26,708 bases of DNA from an uncultured Collinsella sp. (lineage in GTDB: Bacteria > Actinomycetota > Coriobacteriia > Coriobacteriales > Coriobacteriaceae): assembly GCA_900553705.1 (NCBI GenBank), contig USEK01000005.1, positions 1-26,708 of the forward strand, read 5' to 3'. The translations under genes and the position numbers were made by a program. Shown here piece after piece: positions 9,091 to 17,310 of this stretch. Within the stretch, counting starts at the first letter, position 1, and each line of letters starts with the position of its first letter. Below the pieces are notes generated by a model that saw nothing but the letters and a program-made list of their open reading frames with translations, was not told the DNA's origin and made no database searches.

Positions 9091-9756
9091 ATGCCACGCG
9101 AGACCAATGCCGCCAAACGCGAGCGCGCCGTTGAGGTGTGTGAGCGCCTCAACCGTCGCTATGGCCCGGTCGAGTGCTTTTTGGACCACGAGAATCCCTT
9201 CCGCCTGCTGATCGCGGTGTTGCTCTCGGCGCAAACGACCGACGCGCAGGTCAACAAGGTGACGCCGAAGCTGTTTGCCCAGTGGCCCACGCCCGAGGCC
9301 ATGGCCGGGGCGAGCGTGGCTGACGTGGCAGACACCATCAAGTCACTCGGCTTCTACAAGAGCAAAGCCAAGCATGCCGTCGAGGCCGCGCAGATGATCG
9401 TCGCCGACTATGGCGGCGAGGTGCCGGCCGACATGAAGGAACTCGTGAAGCTGCCGGGCGTGGGACGCAAGACGGCGAACATCGTGCTCAACGTGGGGTA
9501 TGGCATCGTGGAGGGCATTGCGGTGGACACGCACGTCAACCGCATTGCGCACCGCCTGATGCTGAGTCCCAAGACGCATGCCAAGGAGCCGCTCAAGACC
9601 GAGCAGGATCTGCTCAAGATTTTGCCGCACGAGTATTGGGAGTCGGTTAACCATCAGTGGATCACCTTCGGTCGCGAGATCTGCGACGCCCGCAAACCCA
9701 AGTGTGACGAGTGTCCGCTGGCAGATTTGTGCCCCAGCGTGCGCGTAGCGGGGTAG
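9091..9756 (+). CDS. nth: endonuclease III
   Basis: This 221-residue base-excision repair enzyme removes oxidised pyrimidines and cuts the abasic site by beta-elimination. The helix-hairpin-helix LPGVGRKTA (121-129) contains the catalytic Lys127, and VDTHVNR provides Asp146. The C-terminal iron-sulfur loop has the standard C-x6-C-x2-C-x5-C spacing (Cys198, 205, 208, 214). The length matches the family. ATG 9091 has AGGAG 5 nt upstream, while an in-frame start at 9067 adds eight atypical residues. Unlike the MutY-like protein at 1137, every expected catalytic and cluster residue is kept here. mfd lies 157 nt downstream, behind a hairpin. Confidence 0.97.
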   Translation: MPRETNAAKRERAVEVCERLNRRYGPVECFLDHENPFRLLIAVLLSAQTTDAQVNKVTPKLFAQWPTPEAMAGASVADVADTIKSLGFYKSKAKHAVEAAQMIVADYGGEVPADMKELVKLPGVGRKTANIVLNVGYGIVEGIAVDTHVNRIAHRLMLSPKTHAKEPLKTEQDLLKILPHEYWESVNHQWITFGREICDARKPKCDECPLADLCPSVRVAG

Positions 9757-9860
9757 GGCGGAACGCATCTTCGTCTGGCGTTTTTTGCGGGGCTGGGTTT
9801 GCCCTTGAGCCGGAGTCCTCTCCATGCGCTACCATGACAGGCAATGTATTTGACGTACGA

Positions 9861-9887
9861 CCCGCCGAGCTTGCCCCGGCGGGCTTT
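9861..9887 (+). terminator. hairpin between nth and mfd
   Basis: CCCGCCG (9861-9867) pairs with CGGCGGG (9877-9883), followed by C and four T. It ends only about 16 nt before the mfd ribosome site. It could terminate the nth transcript or form a structured leader of mfd. Confidence 0.55.
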
Positions 9888-9913
9888 TGGCGTTGCGATG
9901 CCGGAGGAACAGC

Positions 9914-12900
9914 ATGCTCATTCACCGTATAGCCGCGCAGCTCTACACTGCCGAGGCGCTGCAGACCGTCGAGGCCGGACTCGATGCCGGCGAGGACGTG
10001 ACGCTGGCCGTGTCGCAGTCGGGTCGCACGCTTATGGCGGCCGCCCAGTTTGCGCGCCGTCCGCGCCCGACGGTCTACATTGTGAGCGGCGAGGATGCGG
10101 CCGATCGCGCCGCGCGCAGCCTTGCCGCCTACGTGGGTCTGGCACACGTGTGCCGTTTTCCCGAGCGCAAGGACTATCCGTGGCGCGAGCAGGCGCCCGA
10201 CGATGCTGTGGTTGCCCAGCGCTGCGAGGCCCTGGGACGCATCGTTCGCGGTGACAACTGCATCATGGTCGCCTCGGCCCGCGCGTTGCTGCGTTGCGTG
10301 CCTCCAGTCGAGAGCCGCTACTGGGAGTCCACGACCTTCGCGGTGGGCGAGGAGATTCCTTTTGACGAGGTGCCGCAGCGCCTGGTGGGCATGGGCTACA
10401 CCAATGCCGGCGCCGCCGACGCGCCTGGTCTGTTCCGCGTGCACGGCGACACCGTCGAGGTGTTCCCCGCGCAGGAAAAAGCGCCCGTGCGCATCGAGTT
10501 CTTCGGCGACGAGATCGATCGCATCCGTCGCATGGTGAGCTCAACGGGGCAGACCATCGGCAACGAGGACAGTATCGAGATCTTCCCCTGCCGTGAGCTG
10601 GCGCTTACCGACGAGGCCGTCCACAACATGCATGTGGCGCTTTATCGCGCCAGCCAGGACGACAGCAAACTGGCAGCGCTGCTCGAGATGGTGGATGCGC
10701 GTATCGTCACGCCCGAGCTCGACCGCTTTTTGCCGGTGATGTACGGCCAGACCGTGAGCCCGCTGGCGCACGTGAGCGGCAAGGCGCTCGTGGTGCTGTC
10801 CGAGCCGCGCTCGCTGTTCGACGATTGCCTGCGTGCCTACGAGGATATCGAGGCCCGTGCCGGCGAGGCGGGGGTCGACCGACTGGATGGCCTGTATGTA
10901 CGTGCCCAGCAGCTCGATTTTGGTGCTCAGCAGCGCCTGAACTACGTAAGCCTCATCCGTGCCGGCGGTGCGGTTACGGCCGAGCTCAAGATTGAGCAGC
11001 CGGCCATCGCGGGTTCGGACAATCGCTTTATGACGCGCATTCAGGAAGTCGTGGGCAAGCGCTATGCCTGCGTGTTTGCCATCCCCGATCGCGGTGCGCG
11101 CGAGTCGATGGAGCTCACCTTTGGCGACGAGGGCATTACCTTTGAGGAGTCGCTGACGGCCGCGCCCGAAAATGCCGGCGTCATTGGCGAGCGCGTACGC
11201 GTGGCAGCGGCGGATTCCGCCGACCGTGCCGCACGCCAGGAGGCCCATGCTTCCATTCGCGAGCGTAAGGCCGACGCGCTCAACGCCCGCTCGCTCGAGG
11301 CGGGTGCCGACCAGGCTGCCGCCGGCGCCGCCGTGCCCACTATTTCGCGCGGACGTGTGACCTTTGTCGATGCCGCCTTGCCGCAGGGCGTAGTGGTGCC
11401 CGATGCCAACCTGGCCGTGTTCTCGATCGCCGATCTCAACGCCCGCATGGACGCCAACCGCGCGCGCAGCCGCCGCAAGGTGGACATTACGCAGATCACG
11501 TTCCCGTTTAAGCCGGGCGACTACGTGGTGCACGCCACCCACGGCATCGCGCTCTTTAGCGAGATCGCGCGCCAGGAAGTGGGCGGCAAGGAGCGCGACT
11601 ACTTTTTGCTGGAATATGCCGACGGCGACAAGCTCTACGTGCCGCTCGAGCAGGTCGACCGCATCACGCGCTATGTTGGCCCCGACGGCGATAAGCCGCG
11701 TCTGACCAGGCTCAACACCGCCGACTGGACACGCGCCACCAACAAGGCGCGCAAGAACGCCAAAAAGCTGGCGTTTGACCTGGTCGACCTGTATACGCGC
11801 CGCTCGTCGATTACCGGTATCGCCTGCCCGCCCGACACGCCCGAGCAGATCGAGATGGAGGAGAGCTTCCCTTACGACGAGACGCGCGACCAGCTGGAGG
11901 CTATCGCCGATATTAAGGCCGACATGGAGGCGCCCAAGCCCATGGACCGCCTGCTCTGCGGCGACGTGGGCTTTGGCAAGACCGAGGTCGCCCTGCGCGC
12001 TGCCTTTAAGTGTGTGGACTCCGGCCGTCAGGTCATGGTGCTCTGCCCCACAACCATTCTGGCCCAGCAGCACTACGAGACCTTCTTTGAGCGCTTTGCC
12101 CCGTTTGGTCTGGAGGTCGAGGTGCTCAGCCGCTTCCGCACGCCGGCGCAGCAGAAGCGCGCGCTCAAGGCGTTTGCCGAGGGCACGATCGATGTGCTCA
12201 TCGGCACGCACCGCTTGCTTTCGGCCGATGTGAACCCCAAGAACTTGGGCCTGGTGATCATCGACGAGGAACAGCGCTTTGGCGTGCAGCACAAGGAGCA
12301 GCTCAAGAACCTGCGCGAGCAGATTGACGTGCTCACGCTTTCGGCCACGCCGATTCCGCGAACCATGCAGATGGCCACGAGCGGCGTGCGCGACATGAGC
12401 CTGATCACCACGCCGCCGACCGGGCGTCGTCCCGTGATCGTGCACGTGGGGGAGTACGACCCCGACGTGGTGAGTGCGGCAATTCGCCTGGAGGTGGGTC
12501 GCGGCGGTCAGGTGTACTACGTGTCCAACCGCGTCAAGACCATCGACGACGCCGTGGCGCGCGTGCACGAGGCCGCGCCCGAGGCGCGCGTGGGTGTGGC
12601 GCACGGCAAGATGAGCCCGCGCGAGGTCGAGGACGTGATGATCGAGTTCGCGACCAAAAAGATCGATGTACTCATCGCCACGACCATCGTGGAGAGCGGC
12701 ATCGACAACGCGACCGCCAACACGCTCATCATCGAGGACTCGCAGCGCCTGGGTCTAGCACAGCTTTACCAGCTCAAGGGCCGTGTGGGACGTTCTGCCA
12801 CGCAGGCCTACGCGTACTTTATGTTCCCGGGCGAGCTGCCTCTCACCGAGGAGGCGACGGCGCGCCTGACCGCACTTTCCGAGTTCCAGGACCTGGGCAG

Positions 12901-13546
12901 CGGCATGCGCATCGCCATGCGCGACCTGGAGATCCGTGGTGCCGGCTCGCTTATGGGCGCCGAGCAGCACGGCAACCTGTCGAGCGTGGGCTTTGATCTG
13001 TTTACGCAGATGCTGGGCCAGGCGGTGGCCGAGGCGCGCGGCGACGACGATGCTGGCGTGGAGGCGGCGAGCGTGGGTATTAACCTGCCGGCCGATTACT
13101 TCTTGTCCGAGGAGTACCTGCCGGCGGTGGACCAGCGCGTGCTCGTGTACCGCAAGCTCGCGGCTGCAGAGGACCTGGAGAGTATTGACGAGGTGCAGGA
13201 AGAGACCGAGGCCGCGCATGGCGAGCTGCCGTTGGCGGGACTCAACCTGTTCAATCGCGCACGCATCCGTATTCGCGGCGAGCGCCTGGGGCTCGAGAGC
13301 GTCACGCTCAGCGGCGGACGCATCACGTTTTTGGGTGTCGACGTGCCCAAGAAGGTGGCCTTTGAGCTCAAGACCCGCTATGGCGCGGTGAACTTCCCCA
13401 AGAGCCGCAAGCTGTCGGTGCCCTACAAGGCGGGCGCTGGCGCGGGCAGCGGCCTGGGTCGCGGTCTCGACGCCAACGACGGCACCGGCCCCGTGGCCGC
13501 GGCGCTCATGCTGCTGCAGCAGTTGGGTGCTAGCGACGACGACTAG
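9914..13546 (+). CDS. mfd: transcription-repair coupling factor Mfd
   Basis: This is a 1210-residue ATP-driven DNA translocase that removes RNA polymerase stalled at lesions and recruits UvrA. The UvrB-like N-terminal module comes first (about 1-360), followed by a linker. The RNA-polymerase-interacting CarD-like domain begins near residue 537 (YVVHATHGIALF). The superfamily 2 helicase core has Walker A GFGKTE (686-691), DEEQ (784-787), TLSATPIPRTM and the later GRVGRS motif. The C-terminal regulatory domain follows LPADYFLSEEYLP. Length and domain order match full-length Mfd. ATG 9914 has GGAGG 6 nt upstream, and an in-frame start at 9887 overlaps the hairpin. Very long antisense open frames lie opposite this gene and are by-products of its GC-rich codon use. 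Confidence 0.97.
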   Translation: MLIHRIAAQLYTAEALQTVEAGLDAGEDVTLAVSQSGRTLMAAAQFARRPRPTVYIVSGEDAADRAARSLAAYVGLAHVCRFPERKDYPWREQAPDDAVVAQRCEALGRIVRGDNCIMVASARALLRCVPPVESRYWESTTFAVGEEIPFDEVPQRLVGMGYTNAGAADAPGLFRVHGDTVEVFPAQEKAPVRIEFFGDEIDRIRRMVSSTGQTIGNEDSIEIFPCRELALTDEAVHNMHVALYRASQDDSKLAALLEMVDARIVTPELDRFLPVMYGQTVSPLAHVSGKALVVLSEPRSLFDDCLRAYEDIEARAGEAGVDRLDGLYVRAQQLDFGAQQRLNYVSLIRAGGAVTAELKIEQPAIAGSDNRFMTRIQEVVGKRYACVFAIPDRGARESMELTFGDEGITFEESLTAAPENAGVIGERVRVAAADSADRAARQEAHASIRERKADALNARSLEAGADQAAAGAAVPTISRGRVTFVDAALPQGVVVPDANLAVFSIADLNARMDANRARSRRKVDITQITFPFKPGDYVVHATHGIALFSEIARQEVGGKERDYFLLEYADGDKLYVPLEQVDRITRYVGPDGDKPRLTRLNTADWTRATNKARKNAKKLAFDLVDLYTRRSSITGIACPPDTPEQIEMEESFPYDETRDQLEAIADIKADMEAPKPMDRLLCGDVGFGKTEVALRAAFKCVDSGRQVMVLCPTTILAQQHYETFFERFAPFGLEVEVLSRFRTPAQQKRALKAFAEGTIDVLIGTHRLLSADVNPKNLGLVIIDEEQRFGVQHKEQLKNLREQIDVLTLSATPIPRTMQMATSGVRDMSLITTPPTGRRPVIVHVGEYDPDVVSAAIRLEVGRGGQVYYVSNRVKTIDDAVARVHEAAPEARVGVAHGKMSPREVEDVMIEFATKKIDVLIATTIVESGIDNATANTLIIEDSQRLGLAQLYQLKGRVGRSATQAYAYFMFPGELPLTEEATARLTALSEFQDLGSGMRIAMRDLEIRGAGSLMGAEQHGNLSSVGFDLFTQMLGQAVAEARGDDDAGVEAASVGINLPADYFLSEEYLPAVDQRVLVYRKLAAAEDLESIDEVQEETEAAHGELPLAGLNLFNRARIRIRGERLGLESVTLSGGRITFLGVDVPKKVAFELKTRYGAVNFPKSRKLSVPYKAGAGAGSGLGRGLDANDGTGPVAAALMLLQQLGASDDD

Positions 13547-13547
13547 C

Positions 13548-13680
13548 GGGTCGACGCTGCAAACGCTCCATTTGGGCAATCTGACCCTCACTCGTCGGTC
13601 GCGTACGCAAGTACGCTTCCCTCCTCCTTCGGGCCACCTTGCCACAAATGGAACGTTTTCGCTCACTTATGCTCAACCTG
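13548..13680. repeat. nested palindromic intergenic element, copy C
   Basis: It begins TCGACGCTGC and ends ACTTATGCTCAACC. AAACGCTCCATTTG (13561-13574) is almost the reverse complement of CAAATGGAACGTTT, and the centre holds GCGTAC-gcaa-GTACGC. A second copy at 18335-18465 shares CATTTGG-CAATCTGAC, GCCACCTTGCC-CAAATG and ACTTATGCTCAACC, while its centre differs in sequence but is again palindromic. Confidence 0.75.
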
Positions 13681-13757
13681 TAAGGGTATTTATGGGACAA
13701 AGCTATCTTTGCCCCACCACGTTGCGGGTCGACCCTTCGCCCGACCGAAAGGAAAGC

Positions 13758-14621
13758 ATGTTCGGATACATCTATGAGAAAGATGTCGCCATTATCGCGG
13801 TTGTCCTGTGCCTTTGTCTGGGCGTGGGCAGTTTCTTCGATTATCAGATCTCGAGCGCGCTGTTCAACGCCGGCAGCATGTACGGCCGCTTTATCGAGGC
13901 CGCCGGCGAGCTGCCGTTCGAGCTGACGGCGAGCGTCGCGGGCGTTATGCTCGTACGCGCGATGCGTCCCGACTCCAGGGGGAGCAAATGGCTTGCCGTG
14001 CTCGGCATCCTCGTCAACGTTGGCCTGGCCGGCTACGAGATTGTTTCGTCCCTGCGGGTTGGCGGCAAACTCATTGCCGTTCAGCTGGTGCTGACGTTTG
14101 TGCTGGTCATCGCCGCCAACCTTATCATCTATCGCCTCACGCGCACGACCGAGCCCGATGAGCTCACGCGCTGGGCGTTGATGGTGCTTGCCGTGTGGGT
14201 CGCTCAGGCCATTATCCTCAACGTCATTGTTAAGCCGTTGTGGTCGCGCCCGCGCATGCGCGTGATCGAGGTCACGCCGGGGCTCAATTTTCAGCCGTGG
14301 TGGGTGATTGGCAACCCCGACAAGTGGAGCTATATCGCCGCCGGCGTAATCAAGGACGGCTTTAAGTCGTTCGCGAGTGGACACACCGCGCATGCGGCGA
14401 TTGGCCTGATGCTCGCCGGGCTTCCCGCAGCGGCCTTTAAGGAAAAGCCGTCGCACCGCCGCGTGATTTTTTGGGCGGCGGCTGTGATCGCGGCGCTCGT
14501 CGCCTTTGGGCGCATCGTGATCGGTGCGCACTTTTTGAGTGACGTGAGCTGCGGTTTTGCCCTGGTACTGGCACTTGAGTGCCTTGCCGCGCGCATTGCC
14601 TATCCCAACGGCGTACAATAG
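13758..14621 (+). CDS. PAP2-family phosphatase, membrane protein
   Basis: This 287-residue integral membrane protein belongs to the type 2 phosphatidic acid phosphatase superfamily. Members dephosphorylate lipid phosphates such as undecaprenyl pyrophosphate or phosphatidylglycerol phosphate. The three motifs are present in order: KPLWSRPR (Lys159, Arg164), FASGHT (Ser207, Gly208, His209; Ala replaces the usual Pro) and GRIVIGAHFLSD (Arg252, His258, Asp262). About seven or eight hydrophobic segments are seen, with three or four before the first motif, so there is an N-terminal extension relative to minimal PAP2 enzymes. ATG 13758 follows AAAGGAAA, and the open frame extending upstream runs through repeat C. 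The natural substrate cannot be read from sequence. Confidence 0.87.
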   Translation: MFGYIYEKDVAIIAVVLCLCLGVGSFFDYQISSALFNAGSMYGRFIEAAGELPFELTASVAGVMLVRAMRPDSRGSKWLAVLGILVNVGLAGYEIVSSLRVGGKLIAVQLVLTFVLVIAANLIIYRLTRTTEPDELTRWALMVLAVWVAQAIILNVIVKPLWSRPRMRVIEVTPGLNFQPWWVIGNPDKWSYIAAGVIKDGFKSFASGHTAHAAIGLMLAGLPAAAFKEKPSHRRVIFWAAAVIAALVAFGRIVIGAHFLSDVSCGFALVLALECLAARIAYPNGVQ

Positions 14622-14666
14622 CTCCGTTTGAATCATCTGGCCGATACCCGGTAAGAGAGGATTGCC

Positions 14667-15692
14667 ATGCTCGCGTTTAACAACGATTATTCCCACGGCG
14701 CACATCCGGCAGTGCTGCAGGCGCTCGTCGACACCAATATGGAGCCGCAGCCCGGCTACGGTACCGATGCGCACACCGAGCGTGCCAAGCAGCTTATCCG
14801 TGAGGCCTGTCAGGCCCCCGATGCCGACGTGTTTTTTCTGGTGGGCGGCACGCAGGCCAACGCGACGGTGATCGACATGCTGCTTGCGCCCTACGAGGGC
14901 GTCGTTGCTGCCGAGACTGGCCACGTCGCCTGCCACGAGGCGGGCGCCATCGAGTTTGGCGGCCACAAGGTGCTTACCATCCCCGGCTACGAGGGCAAGA
15001 TGCACGCCGAGGACCTCGAGAACTATATCCAGGTGTTCTACGAAAACGAGAGCTACGAGCACACGGTGTTCCCGGGCGCCGTGTACGTGAGTCTGTCGAC
15101 CGAGTACGGCACGCTGTACTCCAAGGCCGAGCTCGCGGCGATTCATGCGGTATGCCAGAAGCGTGAGATTCCGCTGTTTGTGGACGGCGCCCGCCTGGCC
15201 TATGCGCTGGCGTCCGATGAGTGCGATATTACCCTGCCCGAGCTGGCACAGCTGTGTGATGTGTTCTACATCGGCGGCACCAAGTGCGGCGCGCTCTGCG
15301 GCGAGGCTGTGGTGTTCTGCGGCATGCACGCTCCGGCGCATCCCATTCCGCGTATTAAGCAGCACGGTGCGTTGCTGGCCAAGGGCCGCCTGACGGGCGT
15401 GCAGTTTGAGGCGCTCTTTACCGACGGCCTGTATTTTGAGATTGGTCGCCAGGCGATCGAAACCGCGCAGGCGCTTCGTCGCGTGCTGCACGAGCGCGGT
15501 TACCAGTTCTTCTTGGAGACGCCCACAAACCAGCAGTTTGTGATTCTGCCCAACGAGGACATGGCCCGCATTCGCGAGCATGCCTCGATTGAGTACTGGG
15601 AAAAGTACGACGAGACCCACACCGTGGTGCGCTTTTGCACTAGCTGGGCCACGACGCAGGAGGACATCGACGCGCTGGCGGCTGTCCTGTAG
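14667..15692 (+). CDS. ltaE: threonine aldolase-family PLP enzyme (low-specificity L-threonine aldolase)
   Basis: This 341-residue fold-type I PLP enzyme probably cleaves L-threonine or allo-threonine to glycine and acetaldehyde. Lys206 in YIGGTKCGAL should hold PLP. DGARLAYA gives Asp173 and Arg176, His86 (AAETGHVACHE) should stack on the cofactor ring, and GGTQANA (60-66) binds the phosphate. Length and motif order match the family. GAGAGG precedes ATG 14667. It begins 45 nt after the PAP2 gene and ends before a strong terminator at 15711, so the two may share a transcript. Related beta-eliminating lyases share this fold, so the exact amino-acid substrate is inferred. Confidence 0.88.
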   Translation: MLAFNNDYSHGAHPAVLQALVDTNMEPQPGYGTDAHTERAKQLIREACQAPDADVFFLVGGTQANATVIDMLLAPYEGVVAAETGHVACHEAGAIEFGGHKVLTIPGYEGKMHAEDLENYIQVFYENESYEHTVFPGAVYVSLSTEYGTLYSKAELAAIHAVCQKREIPLFVDGARLAYALASDECDITLPELAQLCDVFYIGGTKCGALCGEAVVFCGMHAPAHPIPRIKQHGALLAKGRLTGVQFEALFTDGLYFEIGRQAIETAQALRRVLHERGYQFFLETPTNQQFVILPNEDMARIREHASIEYWEKYDETHTVVRFCTSWATTQEDIDALAAVL

Positions 15693-15710
15693 CCTGATGT
15701 AATGACAAGG

Positions 15711-15754
15711 GGCCGCCCTGCGCCTGAGCTTGGCGCAGGGCGGCCTTTGCTTTT
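15711..15754 (+). terminator. strong Rho-independent terminator after ltaE
   Basis: A perfect 14-bp GC-rich stem, GGCCGCCCTGCGCC with its complement, is closed by a 7-nt loop and followed by TTTGCTTTT. It ends 16 nt before the acetyltransferase start, so that gene needs either read-through or a promoter inside this short gap. Confidence 0.85.
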
Positions 15755-15770
15755 GGGGGAGAAGGGTTGT

Positions 15771-16361
15771 ATGACCGAGATGTCCGAGCCGACGATTCGC
15801 CTGGCGACGCCCGATGACGCGTCGGCGTTGCTTGCCATTTATGAGCCGTATGTGCGCCAGACGGCGATTACCTGCGAATATGAGGTGCCGAGCGTTGAGG
15901 AGTTCGCCGGGCGCATCGAGCGTACGCTCAGGCGCTATCCGTATTTGGTGATGGAGTTGGACGGGCGTCCGGTGGGCTATGCCTATGCGAGCCCGCTTAA
16001 CAGCCGCGAGGCATACGACTGGTCGGTCGAGACGTCGATCTACCTGGCGCGTGATGTGCGCCACGGCGGGCTGGGCCGCAAACTACATGACGCGCTCAAG
16101 CAGTGCCTGATCGCGATGGGCATCACCAACATGTGTGCCCTCATCGCCGTGCCGCACGACAAGGACGACGAGTACCTGACGCACAACAGCCAGGACTTCC
16201 ATGCCCATATGGGGTATCGCCTGGTGGGTGCCTTTGACCGCTGCGCCCAAAAGTTCGGCCGCTGGTACGACATGTGCTGGATGGAGTTGGTCCTAGCCGA
16301 GCGCGTCCCCAACCAACCCAAACCAACCTGGTTCCCCGACCTCCCCAAACCTACCATTTAG
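15771..16361 (+). CDS. GNAT N-acetyltransferase, phosphinothricin acetyltransferase-like
   Basis: This 196-residue GNAT protein resembles the PAT/MnaT group, which acetylates the amino group of methionine derivatives or phosphinothricin-like amino acids using acetyl-CoA. It starts with TIRLATPDDASALLAIYEPYV, then VGYAYASPLNSREAYDWSVE (68-87). The acetyl-CoA loop is VRHGGLGRKL (97-106), and HAHMGYRLVGAF lies near the end, as in PAT. The last 18 residues form a proline-rich tail (NQPKPTWFPDLPKP) unusual for the family. ATG 15771 follows a GA/G-rich ribosome site, while an in-frame ATG at 15702 lies upstream of the terminator stem. The gene converges with the GntR gene, leaving 21 nt between the stops. 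Confidence 0.82.
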   Translation: MTEMSEPTIRLATPDDASALLAIYEPYVRQTAITCEYEVPSVEEFAGRIERTLRRYPYLVMELDGRPVGYAYASPLNSREAYDWSVETSIYLARDVRHGGLGRKLHDALKQCLIAMGITNMCALIAVPHDKDDEYLTHNSQDFHAHMGYRLVGAFDRCAQKFGRWYDMCWMELVLAERVPNQPKPTWFPDLPKPTI

Positions 16362-16382
16362 GGACAGGTTTATTTTGGCAGG

Positions 16383-17105
16383 TTAGCCGATTGGCTCGGT
16401 GTATTTGGCGCGGTCGGTGCGTTGGATGCGCTTAGAGACATGGAGCGGTCGGCCGTCGGTGTCGTAGACGTAGTCGGTGATCAGGATCAGCGCCTGCCCG
16501 CGCTCGACGTTGAGCAAAAACGCCTCGTTTTGCGAGGCATAGCACACCTCAAAGGTCTTATGTCCCTGTGCTGGCGCGCGATGGAATTCTTGGCGCAGCG
16601 TCGCGTAGAGCGAACCGTTGATATCGCGATCGATGAGCGTCTCGAAGCTTGGCGGCAGGTAGGTGGTCTCCAAGCACAGCGGCACGTCGTCCAGGTAGCG
16701 CAGGCGGACAAGTTTGACGAGCTTGCTGCCCACGGCGGCGTCAAAGAACTTAGCTATGCTGCCGGCCGCCTTGGCAAAGCCCGAGTCCACGGTGCGCGTG
16801 GTGGGCTTCATGCCCTGACCTTCGACCTGCTTGGTATAGCTCGAAAACACTAGGTTGTTCTCGTGGAGCGCGGGCGTGTCGGCCACAAAGGCGCCACGCC
16901 CGCGCTCGGTGCGCACCAGGCCCTCATCAACGAGAACCTTAAGGGCGTGGCGCACGGTGCTGCGCGACAGCCCCGATTCGTCCATGAGCTCCATCTCGGA
17001 CGGCAGCTTGTCTCCGCGTGCGTAGATGCCGGCGGCGATGCGGTCGCGAAGCGTACCCGCCAAGCGCTCGTATTGGCTCAGTTTCTTTTTAGATGAAGCG
17101 TTCAT
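16383..17105 (-). CDS. GntR family regulator with UTRA domain (HutC/FrlR type)
   Basis: This 240-residue repressor-type protein has an N-terminal GntR winged helix (about 10-76; LPSEMELMDESGLSRSTVRH and the wing RGRGAFV). A C-terminal UTRA ligand domain (about 88-235) follows, typically binding sugar phosphates or related metabolites. It is divergent from the SIS gene at 17311, with 205 nt between the starts. Copies of AACTTGTATGC lie near both promoters (17123 and 17262), so I infer it represses both genes until its ligand appears. FrlR, the fructoselysine regulator, belongs to this same family, which supports the locus reading but does not prove it. The start at 17105 has only a weak AGG 8 nt upstream. 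Confidence 0.9.
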   Translation of the reverse strand: MNASSKKKLSQYERLAGTLRDRIAAGIYARGDKLPSEMELMDESGLSRSTVRHALKVLVDEGLVRTERGRGAFVADTPALHENNLVFSSYTKQVEGQGMKPTTRTVDSGFAKAAGSIAKFFDAAVGSKLVKLVRLRYLDDVPLCLETTYLPPSFETLIDRDINGSLYATLRQEFHRAPAQGHKTFEVCYASQNEAFLLNVERGQALILITDYVYDTDGRPLHVSKRIQRTDRAKYTEPIG

Positions 17106-17116
17106 GCGATCAGCCT

Positions 17117-17145
17117 ATATCTAACTTGTATGCTTATCTAAGCAA
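17117..17145 (-). promoter_or_regulatory. candidate promoter of the GntR gene with operator in the spacer
   Basis: Read on the minus strand, TTGCTT (17145-17140) and AGATAT (17122-17117) are 17 nt apart. The spacer contains the repeated motif AACTTGTATGC (17123-17133), which fits autorepression. A TGCTT-atct-AAGCA palindrome lies at 17131-17144. Confidence 0.4.
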
Positions 17146-17272
17146 GCATGTATTCAACACAACAATAAAACCGCTGGTATCGAGCTACCGAAAACCTTAC
17201 CAGCAAAATTTCTAAGACAAATATAGCATACAACTAGTCGACATAACCAAAACATGTATGTAACTTGTATGC
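17123..17272. promoter_or_regulatory. operator cluster between GntR and SIS genes
   Basis: AACTTGTATGC occurs identically at 17123-17133 and 17262-17272. A related inverted copy GCATACAAC lies at 17226-17234, with partial copies AACATGTATG at 17251-17260 and AGCATGTATTC at 17145-17155. An additional inverted repeat GCTGGTA/TACCAGC occurs at 17173-17179 and 17198-17204. The sites near each gene start fit binding by the divergent GntR protein. Confidence 0.6.
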
Positions 17273-17310
17273 CATCGAGAGCATCAAACGAGAAGAAAGG
17301 CTGATGCACG

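Noticed and set aside
10541..12604. 687-codon antisense open frame
   Set aside because: It lies entirely opposite mfd, has no recognisable domain and is explained by codon bias.
13530..16064. Very long antisense open frame (844 codons)
   Set aside because: It runs opposite PAP2, threonine aldolase and acetyltransferase genes that have clear motifs and ribosome sites. Its translation is low-complexity and His/Arg-rich, as expected from GC-rich complementary codons.
17117..17272. CRISPR-like repeat array
   Set aside because: The repeats are 11 bp, few, in both orientations and irregularly spaced. They fit operators, and no cas genes are present.
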